Position numbers and translations under genes: made by a program
NCBI GenBank assembly: GCA_020205615.1
Contig: JAINUW010000418.1
Span: forward strand, 248,001-312,000
Reading direction: 5' to 3'
Source: Panax quinquefolius
Taxonomy: Eukaryota; Streptophyta; Magnoliopsida; Apiales; Araliaceae
Length of the DNA stretch: 64,000 nucleotides
Shown here: positions 24,808 to 37,620 of the stretch, piece by piece
Layout of the letters: every line of letters starts with the position of its first letter
Numbering within the stretch: the first letter of the stretch is position 1
Notes under the pieces: model-generated
What the model was told of the DNA's origin: nothing
Seen by the model: the letters and a program-made list of their open reading frames with translations, nothing else
Database searches by the model: none

Positions 24808-25325
24808 CTTTGTTGCATGTTCAAATCTTTTTGTGTAAAGATATACTTCAGACTTTTATTGTCGGTATATATCTCACACTTCTCTCTATAAAGATAACGT
24901 CTCAAAATTTTAAGGGCAAACACCACTGCGGCCAACTCTAAGTTATGAGTCGGATACCCCTTCTCATAATCTTTTAACTGACGTGATGCATACGCAATAA
25001 CTCTGTCGTTCTGCATAAGCACACATCCTAGTCCTTTATGTGATGCGTCACTATACACCACAAAATTTCTTGTATCATCAGGAAATGACAACACAGGTGC
25101 TGAACTCAACCTCTTCTTCAATTCCCCAAAACTTTCCTCACACTTCTCCGTCCAAACAAACTTAACCGCTTTTCTAGTTAAATTCGTCAACGGAGTTGCG
25201 ATCTTGGAAAAGTCTTGAATAAAACGCCTGTAGTAACCCGCCAATCCTAAGAAACTCCTCACTTCTGGCGGTGTCTTCGACTGATCCCAGTTTATTACCG
25301 ATTCAACCTTTGATGGATCTACCAA
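24808..25325 (-). pseudogene. RNase H N-terminal part and RT end of element A
   Basis: The frame begins with the RT connection ([20 protein letters not shown]) and continues into RNase [13 protein letters not shown] (Asp), [23 protein letters not shown] (Glu), [11 protein letters not shown] (Asp). It stops at QQRRL, where insertion B cuts in; the continuation is at 8544-8818. The catalytic residues are all present in this part. Confidence 0.9.
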
Positions 25326-26090
25326 AATTTTGTCCTAATCAATAACGTGCCCGAGAAACTATACACGTTCCAACCAAAATTCACATTTTGAGAACTTAGC
25401 GTACAACTTCTATTTTCTCAACGTCTCCAACGTCAATCTTCAGTGTTCCACATGTTCCTCCTTGGTTTTGGAATACACAAATATATCATCAATAAACACC
25501 ACTACAAATTTGTCGAAGAATGGTTTAAACACCCTGTTCATCAAGTCCATGAACGTTGCAGGTGCGTTGGTTAAACCAAAAGACATAACCAAAAACTCGT
25601 AATGACCATACCGAGTTCGATCGCTATTTTTGGTACATACTCCCGCCTCACCTTCAACTGATGATAACCACTTCTCAAGTCTATCTTCGAGAAATATCTC
25701 GCTCCCTTCAACTGATCGAATAGGTCATCGATCCTAGGTAATGGATACTTATTTTTAATCGTGACCTTATTCAACTCTCTGTAATCAATGCAGAGCCGCA
25801 TTGATCCATCTTTCTTCTTAACGAACAACACTGGTGCTCCCCATGGCGACACACTCGGCTGAATATACTTCTTATCAAGAAATTCTTGCAATTGCACAAT
25901 CAACTCTTTCATCTCTACCGGGGACATTCTATATGGTGCCTTAGATATCGGGGCCATTCCTGGTAGTAAGTCAATCACGAACTCGATTTGTCGATCAGGC
26001 GAAATCGTTTGGAAATACGTCTGCAAAATCTCTTATGATCGGTATTTCTTCTAACTTTGCACTCTTCTTCTATGTATCGACGATGTAGGC
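25326..26090 (-). pseudogene. Reverse transcriptase of element A
   Basis: Stretch 25571-26026 has [56 protein letters not shown] and [12 protein letters not shown]. The catalytic [10 protein letters not shown] follows at about 25480-25510 in a neighbouring frame. A frame change near 25600 and stops in 25330-25440 inactivate it. Motifs and length fit Ty3/gypsy RT. Confidence 0.9.
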
Positions 26091-26149
26091 TAAGTATCCT
26101 ACACATCCTTGTCTCAAAAACTTCTTGGCTTGCATCACCGTCAGACAAC

Positions 26150-26560
26150 TTACTTGTCGAGGTGACTTGCTGCCAAAGAACACAACCTTAACGGAGTTAT
26201 AAGGTTAACACACTTTCTTTGACAATCAATTACTGCTCCGTAATTGAATAACCAATCCATCCCCAGAATAACATCAAACTTACCAAGTCTAATTGGTATC
26301 AAATCTACCATCACCTCATAACATTTTATATCCACTCTACAATTCTTATATATATATATATTTAACATGAATCACTTCATTATTCGCAATTTCTATACTT
26401 AAGGGAAATTCTAATTCTTCCTGAGGCAAATCTAAATTATGAGAAAATTCGTCGGATATAAATGAACAAGTAGCACCCGAATCAAATAGTACATAAGCAT
26501 TAATACCATTAATCGGAATGATACCTGACACCACATCCTTAAACTTTACAGCATGCTGCA
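26150..26560 (-). pseudogene. Aspartic protease of element A
   Basis: The active-site motif YVLFDSGATCSFIS (DSG) is encoded near 26460-26500, at the end of the gag frame. The FDVILGMDWL segment follows in 26150-26368 in another frame. A frameshift at about 26350, in a TA repeat (tatatatatatata), separates them. This enzyme would cut the Gag-Pol polyprotein. Confidence 0.85.
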
Positions 26561-27646
26561 CGGTTATATTGAAAGTCCTCACAGTAGGTCGGCTTGATTG
26601 AGCTGGTCCAGTGATAGTCAATGCTCCACCTCCGTTGTTGTTTCCTTTTCCGCCACTTGCACTTCCCGTTGGCTTCTTAGGGCAATCACGTGCCATGTGA
26701 TCCTTTGAACTGCAGGTAAAACATGCTCCTTTCTTCGGATTAAAATAGTTCGGTGCAATGTGTCCCTCCTGACCACAGTTGAAACACACCCGCTTTCCCT
26801 TCAAACATACCCCAGTATGGTTCTTCCCGCAAGTTGCACAGTCCTCAAACTTTTTCTTTTGCTGATTTCCCTGTTGTCCCCCCGTAGTCGAATTCTCGCT
26901 CCATTTCCTCTTCTGATTATTACTTCCAATGTTACTTCCACCAGCCTTACTCTCATTGTCACTCTTCCTCTTCTTCTGTTCTTGGTTATACTTGGTCAAA
27001 ACATCGCTTCCACCTTCCGTGATAATTGCCTTCTCCAGTACAGCCGCAAATGTATTCAGCTGGAACATTGAAACCTTGCTGTAAAGCCAGGCCTTCAATC
27101 CTTGTTTGAATCTTCTCGCTTTATGACTTGATATGTGGCAAACCTTGCCAACTCGTTAAATTTCGCAGCATATTATGGCACCGTCATCGTTCCTTGCTTC
27201 AACTCCAGAAATTGCACTTCCAGCTGATTCCGAGAACTCATTGGAAAGTACATTTTGAAAAAAAATTCCTTGAGTCTACCCCACGCTATCACTCATTATC
27301 CCCCACGAACCTTATTTGCTTGCCACCAGTAGCTAGCTTCAGACTTTAGCATAAACGTTACGAATGCAGTCTTCTGGTCTTCGTTTACTCTAGCAACGTC
27401 GAACACTTTCTCCATTTCAATGATCTAGGTTTGGGCTTCCACTGGATTCATAGACCCTTGAAACTCTGGCGGTCTAACCGCTTTGAACTCTTTAAAAGTC
27501 GTGACTTGAGCTTGCGGTTGATTCGCAAGTGCACCCGTCAACAAAGCTACCAACTGCTGAATCGGATTAGCGTTAGTCTCATTGTTATTATTAGTAGACC
27601 CCTTGGGAGGTGCTTGCTGATGCGGTTGTCTTCTTCTAGGAGGCAT
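26500..27646 (-). pseudogene. gag of element A
   Basis: The start MPPRRRQPHQQ at 27646 fits Tekay/Del-type gag. EAQT then ends at TAG where TGG (Trp) is expected; the frame continues as IIEMEKVFDVARV to a second stop near 27299. The C-terminal part (26346-27098) has three CCHC-type knuckles: CATCGKNHTGVC, CFNCGQEGHIAPNY (last Cys changed to Tyr) and CFTCSSKDHMARDC. Gag forms the particle that packages the RNA. It is inactive as it stands. Confidence 0.88.
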
Positions 27647-27946
27647 TTTCTATTAAAATATATGCTTATTAGCTCATTACTCAACTTCTTGGGTATCTAA
27701 AGTGTAACTTAAACATTCCAAGATTAAAGCTTTAACACATAACATTTCAAATAAACTTTGATATTTTATTTATTCATAACGTTTTAGAACATGGTAAAGA
27801 TAGCATATCTGCTATAAACATTAACTTTCCTGAACTAGACAAGTTTCAGGATTACATACTCATACTATCCCTTTATTTATCTCAAAATAAGGGATTCACA
27901 ATTTATTTATTCACATAATTAACCACATATTATTATCTATCTTATT

Positions 27947-28675
27947 CTATCTAGGCATATTAAGACGTCGTAAGGCTTCTCGACGCTCTTCCTCCATACT
28001 ACGATACGCCGTTCTGTGATCCATCACGAACCACGGCGAATTCTCAAACTGAGGTGGGTAATAATAGAGTCGATCCTGGGTGCTATCAATCACCGAATTA
28101 AAAACATAATCCATCTCCTTCATCTTGGCTTTCTTTACTTGGACCTTAGCTTCAGCACGGTCTGCACATTGAGTTGCCTTCATCCAAGCATCCTCTACTC
28201 TTGCACGCTTAGCTGACTCCTCCTTGAAATCATCTTTCAGTTTCTCTATGTCAGTCTTCATCTTCTCGTTTACTGCTAACAGGTCTTCATGCTGACCCTT
28301 TGTATGAACTAAGTCCCACTCCGTGTTTTAAAGTTTTGAGTTGAGTTCCTGGATCTCCGCATCCTTCTCCTCTATCGCAGTATGATGCATCTCAACCAAC
28401 TCCTTCAGCTCCTCAACCTCGTCCTGTAACTCTATGTTACGGTCATACAAAGCATCATACATCTCGGCTGATGTGGAGTTTGGTGGAAACTCCTCAGGAT
28501 CCTCTTCCTCATCATCATCCTTTACCACCTCAGAAATATCCTCCACGGGATCGGTCACAGGCTCATCCTCCTGGATCAACTGCTCCCGCACTACGTGAAT
28601 ATCCCGGGGTTCATCATCTATAGGTATCTGAGGTATCACCTCGCTAGCTGGACTGGATCCTCCTTCGTTAGACAT
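27947..28675 (-). pseudogene. Extra ORF upstream of gag in element A, acidic coiled-coil protein
   Basis: Starts MSNEGGSSPASEV at 28675 and runs 242 codons to 27947 in one frame, broken only by a TAA at 28325-28327. The N-terminal third is acidic (EDEPVTDPVEDI, DDDEEEDPEEFPP); the middle has heptad-like EVEELKELVEMHH and KDAEIQELNSKL, suggesting a coiled coil; the end is basic (EEERREALRRLNMPR). It lies between PBS and gag, separated from gag by about 300 bp without features. I do not recognise a family. It could be host-derived or an element-specific ORF. Confidence 0.6.
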
Positions 28676-28891
28676 CTTGACAACAAAATATTTTAAGTTT
28701 TACTTAACATTTTTCGATACTCGTGAGCACATAAGTTAATAACACATAGCACATAATGTCTTTTATTATTTTAGCTTCAATGGATACCTTAATCCATTCC
28801 TTCAAACTCGGTAAGAGTTAAACACCTCTATGTTTTCTATTTCCTTAAAGGTTACTTCCTAAGGTTTCCCCACCTAAGGTTCATAACCTAA

Positions 28892-28904
28892 AGCTTTGAT
28901 TCCA
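28892..28904 (-). promoter_or_regulatory. Primer binding site of element A (mutated tRNA-Met type)
   Basis: The minus strand reads TTGGAATCAAAGC two bases from the LTR end; it differs from TTGGTATCAGAGC at two positions. Confidence 0.7.
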
Positions 28905-28906
28905 AC

Positions 28907-31876
28907 CTGTGACACCCCCAAATCTAGGTACTTCATTCCCACAGGATTTGGTACTCACTTATCAAAACTAGTACATCTGACTACCCATCAATAAAGGATA
29001 AAAACATAATTTAAATAACTTAAACAATAATCTTCCCCATTAAAGGGTTACATCACATCTCAAAAACAATCCTATGTAATCTAACCTTAAAATTATTACA
29101 TAAGTTTGTGGAATACTTCATATAATTAAACCAGTCTTATAACATGAAACATATAAATTAACTTCATTAATTCTTTAACTCATAGGCATCTTGCCCTTTC
29201 CTTTGCTGGTAAATGGCTCATCGACTCTTTCAACCTTAGTTGTAGTGTTAATTGCAAGACTGATCAAACAAATGCCCACTGATATCGAAAGTAGCAATGA
29301 TAATAACATGAGTGAACAACAAAAGCTGAACAATAAGGAACTTGTTCTACAAATCAAAATAGTAACAAGTTCGATCTTTAATTATCTGAGGGTCTTAAGA
29401 CCACGAACTATGTCCCTGGTACTTAGGTATTATTACCCGACCTTAATAGTTATTTAGACTATACGGACCCTTCTTAACGTACTTAGGGGGATCAACCCTT
29501 TGTACCATGTATTGTGCACAAACATCTAAACGTCATATGTACAAAATCCCTTATGTTAGGGTTGTTCGTCTCAGTTTTAATTTAGAATTTCCGCACTAAA
29601 GAAAGTTTAGTTTGGAACTAGCTTATTAGTGTTTCTATAAATTTTAGAACACTACTCAATTTCCATCAATAAAGGTTTAACACAAGAATATGTAACTTTA
29701 CAAGGCTATCAAAGTTAAAGATCAGATATCAACAATATATATAATCGAATAAACATGATATACATGCAAAGTGCTATGGAAGAGTTAAAACAATCTCCCT
29801 TGAATCAATGTATTAGAACAATATATGCTTTGAATAATAATTAGGAAAGTAAAACTCGCTCGATGTAACGAATTAGGTTACATAAGCTTGTACAAACATA
29901 CGCAAGATAGATTAGGCTTGCTCAATTACTTGAACAACAATAATATAGGAATGGAAACTTGCATTCGATATGAAAAGAATGAAGTTCGAAGGCTTGCTCA
30001 ATTGTAAAGAGATAAGGTTTAGAAACTTGCACAAATATAAAAGTAGAGTTAGAAAACTTGCCTTAATTGTAAGCTACAGAAATGAAAATAATCTCCAATT
30101 ATCCTACATATATCATTGAAATCGCAACAACAATTAATCGCATGAATATTAACTTTAGGGTTTAAACCATCATTTAAGTCACAACCCTAACTTACTACCT
30201 AACCACGTAAGCTAACATACTTAATGCTTCTGAAATTACACATTGATCAAAATTACTTAATCTTTCAACTATATCTTTCGAAAACATCTCATTTGGTTTC
30301 ATTTTATAACTCAATTAACAATCACTTCAAAATCTTTTATACTTTGTATTATAATGCATGACAATCTGCTATTGTAGTTTATATTATGCCTCAACATCAG
30401 TAACATGCTTATCAAACTAATATAAGTCCATTAAGCCTGACCTGCAAACAAGCAAACCTCACAACATATTCAGCCAGTATGCATGCAATTGTGCACACAT
30501 AAGCTTGGAACCCAAGAAGAATACCATTGTTTTTGCCTTTAGCACCAACAAGCTAATTGCGCGGTTTGTTCGCATGACAGCGCAGAGACGACAAGAATGA
30601 GCGAGTCGTTTTTTAGCCCAACTAACACGAAATTCACCCATCAAACGGTGATAATAACATGTAAAATAATTATACAACTATCATATCATGATTGCTAACA
30701 TATTCAACCACTTAGCACAATTTAACAACAACTAGAACTATTTAAATTTCTCAATTTTCATGTTTTTCATATAAAACTCCATTTTTGATAGTCTGTCCAA
30801 AAATCATCACTGTGAACTCATTACTTGACCAAATCATTCCAATCAAATTTCGTTATGTTCGAATTTCAATGAACTACTATATACAAGCGTCAATTTACAG
30901 TTTCACATACCATTTGCCCACTAAAATTGGTGCTTTCTAAGGCAATAACATATGAACATAAACACTGTTATTTTTCTTTTCTTCCTACAAACAATTTCTC
31001 ACGAATTTGATACCCAAATAATCCTCATATATGATAATTAACAGTTTCTACAACATAATACACACTGTATACATAACGCTTTGAGCAACAAATCCACAAA
31101 ATCAATTTACAGAGAATAGAAAATCACAAGTCTGGGAATTAGAATTAGTTATACCTTAATCTTTGATTATTGGCTAGCAAAAGATGACAACAAGATTTAG
31201 CAATCCTCTCCTTCTTCTTGAAATCTCAAAATAATCTCTCAAGCTCTCACTCTTAATCTCCTCTGCAATTCTCTCCTGCTCTATTTTTTTTCTATGCTAA
31301 CAAGCCATAGGAAAAATAAGACGCATAAGAAAATATAATTGGCCTCTCCCACGTTCCCTTACGTTAGAAAAATAAAAAGTCTGCGTCAGTTGAATAAGCC
31401 AAAGGCCACAAGGCCTTGTTTGGCTACCACATATTTTCCCTAAACTAATTTATTTTTATATTATTTATATTATATTGTTACATTTGTCACACATGCAACC
31501 ATTAAGTAGCTTATAATAATAATAATAATCTTATTATCATTATACTTATAATTAATAAATAATTATATATCTAATTTAATTAATAAATTAGACACATCAC
31601 TTTATTTATTTTATTTCCATTAAATTAAATAATTCATTTAATTTACCTAATTTTCTTAAATATTAAGCAATTGATTTAATTTAATTATTTTTCAAATTAA
31701 ATCCTTGAGTATAACATAATCAATCCACCATTTAATTAACATTAATCAATTTATTTACTAAATTAATTCACCACAATTCATCAATTATTTATTTAACCAC
31801 AATAAATAAATTATTAAAAATATTTATTTAATTCAATAAATATTTAAATTAAATTATAAATTTCTCGATCGTTACA
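28907..31876 (-). mobile_element. 5' LTR of element A
   Basis: 2970 bp, tgtgacaccccc...gatcgttaca. Bases 30457-30617 replace the palindrome segment of the left LTR with unrelated sequence; otherwise the pair matches closely. No genes. Confidence 0.9.
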
Positions 31877-32248
31877 GCTGGTAAACCATAACCATAACAG
31901 ATAATGAAACCAAAAATTTTACTATTATCAAATTGAAAACAATATGATATCCGAACAAATTAAAACTAAAATACCAACAAATATCATAATATTTCCAAAC
32001 AAACATTGCTGAACATATCTCTCCCCTTTTGTCATTATCAAAAAGTGATAAATGAAACCATGCTTATTAATCATTAAGCTCAAGTGGATATAACCAAAAA
32101 AAAGAACTCATAGCAATTTAGCTGAATTTAATTATCTCACCCCATTTGCTAACATTAAAAGAAATAAGTGCAAGGATAAAGAATGACACTAGAGGAAGCT
32201 TATAACAAAATCACATATAGCAAGTAAAAAATATGATCAAGCCAATCA
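31877..32248 (-). mobile_element. Internal remnant of copia element E
   Basis: Continues the copia 3' region cut by element A: the stretch ctccccttttgtcattatcaaaaag parallels 62508-62525 of the other copia element. No coding sequence is left. Confidence 0.5.
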
Positions 32249-34090
32249 TGTTGGCGATAAAGCATATACTTTGTAACAATATTCATTTAATAATAAAAAT
32301 ATTTCATTAACTAAAGGCTTTAATTTATCTACATGGTGCTATTTTAATAATATGTGATAAACCCATATTTTTAAGTAATGCTTTTAGAATCATAGTGAGA
32401 TCATGCTAATAATATCTAAATTCTTAGATAACTTAAAAACTAAAATGTTCCCAATCGATGGATTACTAAAAAGGGGATTAGTGAATTCGGATAGATTGGT
32501 ACATACGTTGCTTGCTCATTGGATGAGAATGATTGATCTCATGATCATTTGTGTGGAGATACTAAAACAAGTATTCAGGTACTTATTGGAGAATAAGTTC
32601 ACTTAACGTGGCTCGCTAAGGAATACCTAATGGAGTTTTACTTGCATGTCAACAGGAATTCTTGAAGTGATAGTAGTACAAGTGATCCTTAGACTTGAGA
32701 TCATCATAGTATCTTTTGTATAATGAATTAAATAATTGACGTATTCCTTAAGACCCTTAGGGTATATCAAAGGGTATGCTTGGGTATAATAAGTTATATA
32801 TTGAGAAAAATGTAGGATCAATAAAGAATCTATCGCTTCTAGTAAAAGAAGAGAAATGTCCTATGTGATTCAATAAATGACAATCCAGTAATCCTTGGCC
32901 AAGGCAAAATAAAATTAGAAAGGAGTTTCTAATTTGCATTATTTGGAGTTGTGTATTTAAGAATCGAAATACATATAATTTAATAAAATAAGACTTGACA
33001 GTAAATTCATGTCTTATATTTAATTGAGACATTGTATGGTGGAAGGATTGAATTGTATGGTAACTATTTACACAAAGGTTCTTTTATGATTAATGTTGAA
33101 ATCTATATTATCTGGAAAGTCGTTAATCGCTAGGGAGGCTTATCCCTATTATAGAATAAATATTATTTATTTAAATAAATTAATATTTTAATTTATTTAT
33201 TTAAATAAGATTAGAATTGTTCTAATTGATTTATTCACAACCGGTTTAATATGGAGAACCTAAAGGGTCACACCATAAAAAGAAGAATATTTATTTAAGA
33301 AACAAATGGTTTAATCGTAATAATAAGTTAAGTATATTTAATTTAATCTATGGTGATAGAATAAATTAAATAGTTTAATATTTATTATTTAATATTTTAA
33401 AAATATTAAATATTAATTAATGAGATTTAATCTTATTAATATTATTACAATTATTATTATTTTAATTTCTAAATTTGTTTGGGAATTAATTTAATATAAG
33501 TACTCTAAGATATTCCTAATAAGATTAGGAGGCAAATTAATTAAAATAGTTTAATTAATTATCCCTAATAAGATTAGGAGCTTAATTAATTAAAATAATT
33601 TAATTAATTAAATAATACCCTAATTTCTAATTAGATTAGAAGGATTAACTAATATCTTTATAAGAGAAGTATTATATTAGATATCAAGATACGTGATTCC
33701 AATGGTTCGAGAGTACGCCCCTTTTTCTACAAAGATAGGAAAAACTAGGGTTTGAGGCAAAAGACTCTTTTTCTTGAATCTTTGTTCTTCCTTAGTGGAT
33801 CACCTCTAGAGGCCAAACATTTGGGTGGCTAATGTTGATCAAAGGAAGGAACCAAACCCGGTGAATTCAAGTTGAACGCGAAAAGGATTGGTGGTGAACT
33901 TGTACCCGATGAAGCTAGTTTCTACAAGGGTATGAATATGTTCTCCATGTCTTTTATATTGATTGATAATTATGCACATAGTATGATCTTGGTGATAGGT
34001 TTGTATGAAAATTTTAAATTTCTATTTTATCGCGCTTCCGCACCTTTTGTGTAATTTGATTGCATGTTCGCGCTATATACAAACCCAACA
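32249..34090 (+). mobile_element. LTR J, about 1.84 kb
   Basis: Starts tgttggcg and ends cccaaca, inverted LTR-type ends. Contains tandem gattaggaggcaaattaattaaaat-like units (33525-33610) and AT-rich blocks. No PBS or polypurine tract is adjacent, so it is solo. Flanks differ (aatca left, ctaac right), so no TSD, and the DNA on the two sides belongs to different elements. ORFs at 32403-32606, 32627-32821, 32757-33032 and 33872-34054 have no recognisable domain. Confidence 0.65.
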
Positions 34091-34186
34091 CTAACTACCC
34101 ATAATAATGTCAGCAATAAAATTTAAATAGGATCTTCCCAATAAAGGGTTACAATATCTAAAACAAATTAATCCCAGGTTATCTAA
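34091..34186 (-). mobile_element. A-family LTR remnant, left piece
   Basis: Matches the LTR of element A from about its 75th base (ctaactaccc; ccaataaagggttacaatatc; atcccaggttatctaa). It lacks the first bases and stops at the insertion of element F. Confidence 0.7.
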
Positions 34187-34740
34187 TGTGACGCCCCCAA
34201 AATTAGGTATACGTCACCCATCTTGGGTCGCCACTTACATGGTACATAAATTCAAATACAAACTTAATTATACATACGCACATGTAACATACGACAATAC
34301 ATAAACCGAGAGTTCTAATAGGAATATTGTCATTTAGACAATATCCATACTCAAGGAGTCCTCATTACAATTATTATCACACTATTTCACGTAATAGTGA
34401 GGACTACTAATGCTATCCTCTCGGACCATTACTCTCCGTTCCCGACTCGTCCCCAAACTATATTCTCATTCACGAAGAGAACATTGAAAGAAAGGGTGAG
34501 CTCAACTAGCCCAAGAAGAAATATTATGACTAAGATAATGCGTAATAAATTATCAATAGTCTTCAACAATGTTAAATTGATAAAATACAATAGACAACCG
34601 GTTTAATCAATAAATGAATACGCAATCCATTAAAAGAGTCAAGTAGAAAATAAAGTCTACTATCTTTTAGGTTTTAAAAGGTTTTCATAAATTTTTATCA
34701 CTAAGACTCGATTTTAATGAATAAACCACAATATCTAATC

Positions 34741-34763
34741 ATCCCCGCACTACGGTCAAGGAT
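34741..34763 (-). repeat. Class 1 hairpin in LTR of F
   Basis: On the minus (sense) strand the arms are ATCCTTG and CGGGGAT around loop ACCGTAGTG. All seven positions pair if two U.G wobbles are allowed; on the other strand these would be A/C mismatches. Confidence 0.65.
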
Positions 34764-35239
34764 TTTCATCAAATTATCAATGGTCATGACTATACCGAAT
34801 CACCCCTAGTCATAATCATACCAAAAACTATCCATCACCGTGCATTATGTGCCACCGAGGACTTTTGTCACATCATTTATATCAAGCCATGATTATCTTG
34901 AATGATCCTCGGTCATAATCATACTAAGTTCATCTATGCACGTAAGCCAAAGATAACATAATATAACATAAGGATGATGATAATGACATAATAATTCAAT
35001 AAAACAAGTTCAAGAATTATTTAATCCAGAATTATTAACGCCCAAATTGTCAACATGATCTTTGTTTTGTAGAGTAAAATTCAAGAATGATCGTAAGAAT
35101 ATTTCCATGAAAAAGATTGAATGAATGAAACGCAAATATCAAGGATATTCTACTAATTTCATGGAGTATAGAAGTCAAAGTTTTAACCAATTTGGGTATA
35201 ATAAAGAATGGAATAACAAAAGAAATCACCACGCATGCA

Positions 35240-35680
35240 GTATTCAAGATGTAGACAAAAGTTATTCCAATAGAATAATAATAACGGAACCGAAGTCGTG
35301 AAATTCAATAATCACAGGATGATCCAATGTAATAATAAATCTTTGAATAATAATAAACAATGGAACTGTGTCCCGGTGTAAAACACACAAACAGGATATT
35401 CCAATGTAATAATAAATGCGGAATAATAAACATTGGAACTGTGTCCTGTAAAACACACGCATGTGATATTCCAAATGTAATAATAAAGAATGGAATAATG
35501 TAAGAAGATCACCAAGTATAGGGATTTAAGCGTATACAAAAGTTATTCCAATGTAATAAATAAGAATGGAATAATATAAGGATTTCACCAAGTATAGGGT
35601 ATGCAGCGTGTCACAAAGTTATGTATAGGGTATGCCACTTTTACAAAAGTTATTCCAATGTAATAATAATGAATGGAATA
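35240..35680 (-). repeat. Class 2 repeat block in LTR of F
   Basis: About seven degenerate units of about 60 bp with ttattccaatgtaataataa and a following tggaat(aa) arm. Short ORFs across it translate the repeat and are not genes. Confidence 0.65.
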
Positions 35681-35888
35681 ATGAAGTTCTCTTCATGAAT
35701 AAGAAAGAATAACACCCTTTACGTAGTACAAACAAATAATATCCTTACCGTAAAAGACACATTGGATAGTGAAGTACCGAATACTCTTCTTCTTTCTCTC
35801 TATAGATTTTCTCTCTATAGCTTCTCTCTATAATTTCTCTCTAGAGTTTCAAATTGAATTCGTAAGAAAATAATGAAGGAATGAGCTT

Positions 35889-35897
35889 CTATTTATA
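35889..35897 (-). promoter_or_regulatory. TATA box, left LTR of F
   Basis: The minus strand reads TATAAATAG, followed downstream by the gagagaaa-type leader. The partner is at 41677-41685. Confidence 0.7.
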
Positions 35898-36640
35898 GGA
35901 AAATAGAATGCATAGTAATTAATCCATGAACGGTCCAGATTGATTTACTTTAAATCGACCATCCATATTTAAAGCAAAATCTTTTAAATAAAATTTCATA
36001 TATTCTATTTATATAAAAATATTTTACTATGCAAACACTATGCAACACTATGCAAAACACTATGCAAAACCACTATGCAACACTATGCATAATAAAATAT
36101 AATATATTCTATTTATAGAATAACTTTTATAAAGTATTCTATTTTATATAAAAGATGTTTTCTGTTTTATTACGTTAATAATACTGAATAAAACAAAACG
36201 TCATTATCGCTATAATAATTCATATTATTAATCGACAATAATGGAATCAAAACTGAGATGACTTCTCACATAAGCATCAATAATCAATACCGCAGTGTCT
36301 TTATTATGCAACCACACGACATCGTATTTTTTACTACCGAAAGTAGTTCAACAAAGATCAACCAGAAACTTCCACCGTTATTTCAATAAAATATTTTTGT
36401 CGTTTTCTCAATCCGAACAATAATTTCATTGTGGGGTCCACTAATGATTGAGCCATTGTATTTAATATTCCCCGCTAAATCAAATATTCCCCACTAATCG
36501 AATATAATATAACCACTTGCATACTTTGCAAAATTTATAAATACTACCCACAAATATAATATTATCTCAAATTCACACCATAATATAAAAAATTATTTCG
36601 ACAAAATTTAAATCTTTATTGATAAAAACTGGGTCTCACA

Positions 36641-36720
36641 ATCTCCTCCTTATGGAATTTCTCCTCGAAATTAGGGTATGCGACTGGTATGATAAGAGGT
36701 GAGGATACCTTGAATACCTT
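36641..36720 (-). pseudogene. Residual 3' end of pol and polypurine tract in F
   Basis: The minus strand has GGAGGAGAT next to the LTR, and the preceding bases align with the end of pol in element H (54619-54700; ttagggta...ggtatg...agaggt.aggatacctt). Only this tip of pol remains. Confidence 0.6.
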
Positions 36721-36769
36721 TATCGTTAAAAATATTAAATTCATCTTCGTAATCATGAAGATATTCATT

Positions 36770-37620
36770 AACAATTCATCTTTGCACTCACAAAAGTTAA
36801 AGATATACAACCTGTAAAACCAATAATCCGAGACGCGACTTAATAGTATCACGACCACGAATTATCCATGCACCAATCGCCAAGGATATTCGTGTTTTTC
36901 AATTCTGACCATGATTATACCGAATAATCCTTGGTCATAATCATACCAAGTCTATCAATGCACTACTACCAAAGATGACTTTTTACCACATCCATGAATT
37001 AATATTTCATTTGAGACTCGGTTCAATAATTAATCCATATCATCGAATCATCCCCGCACTACTGTGCCAAGGATATTCATTAGTATCAATTAACACGAAT
37101 TATCCATGCACTACTACCAAAGATAATCGTATTCATTAGTATCACGACCACAAATTATCCATGCACTACTACCAAAGATAATCGTGTATTCATTAGTATC
37201 ACGACCACAAATTATCCATGCACTACGGCCAAAGATAATCGTGTATTCGTTAGTATCACGACCACAAATTATCCATGCACTATGGCCAAAGATAATCGTG
37301 TATTTATTAGTATCACGACCACAAATTATCCATGCACTACGGCCAAAGATAATCGTGTATTCGTTAGTATCACGACCACAAATTATCCATGCACTACGGC
37401 CAAAGATAATCGTGTTTTCAATTATGGTTATGATTATACCGAACAATCCCTGGTCATAATCATACAAAGTCCATCTATGCACCACTGTGCCATGAGATGA
37501 CTTTCAACATAATATAAGCATGAGGATAATGATATAAAGAATCAATCAAATGAGATAAAGGATAAATATTAAACATTTATAATATAATTTATCCAGGATT
37601 CAAGAATATCCCCATGTTAT
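36770..37620 (-). repeat. LTR-like segment inside F with 57-bp tandem array
   Basis: Six copies of a unit of about 57 bp (about 37097-37417). Each unit has a class 1 hairpin (minus-strand arms ATTATCTTTG and CATGGATAAT around GCCGTAGTG or a variant). Further bits, including hairpins at both sides and ataatccttggtcataatc, resemble the LTR downstream of the TATA box. Repetitive ORFs on both strands here come from the unit length being a multiple of three. Confidence 0.85.

Larger units (their letters stand above)
4125..31876 (-). mobile_element. Element A: Ty3/gypsy chromovirus (Tekay/Del-like), interrupted
   Basis: LTRs at 4125-7065 and 28907-31876 share termini tgtgacaccccc...gatcgttaca. Flanks are actgg (4120-4124) and gctgg (31877-31881), a TSD with one change. 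Right to left on the minus strand it holds PBS, an extra ORF, gag, protease, RT, RNase H, integrase and a C-terminal chromodomain, the order of a Ty3/gypsy chromovirus. Solo LTR B interrupts the RNase H gene (8824-24802). Without nested elements A is about 11.8 kb. Many stops make it non-autonomous now. Confidence 0.92.
34187..36640 (-). mobile_element. 3' LTR of element F
   Basis: 2454 bp. TATA box at 35889-35897 (minus strand TATAAATAG). Class 2 repeat block about 35240-35680; class 1 hairpins about 34741-34950, for example 34741-34763. U5 block at 34490-34570. Confidence 0.92.

Noticed and set aside
37097..37417. CRISPR-like repeat array
   Set aside because: Units are contiguous and nearly identical with no unique spacers, and the DNA is plant nuclear retrotransposon sequence.
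37114..37485. Repetitive ORFs on both strands (123 and 91 codons)
   Set aside because: They arise because the 57-bp tandem unit is a multiple of three and has no stop in those frames; no protein domain.
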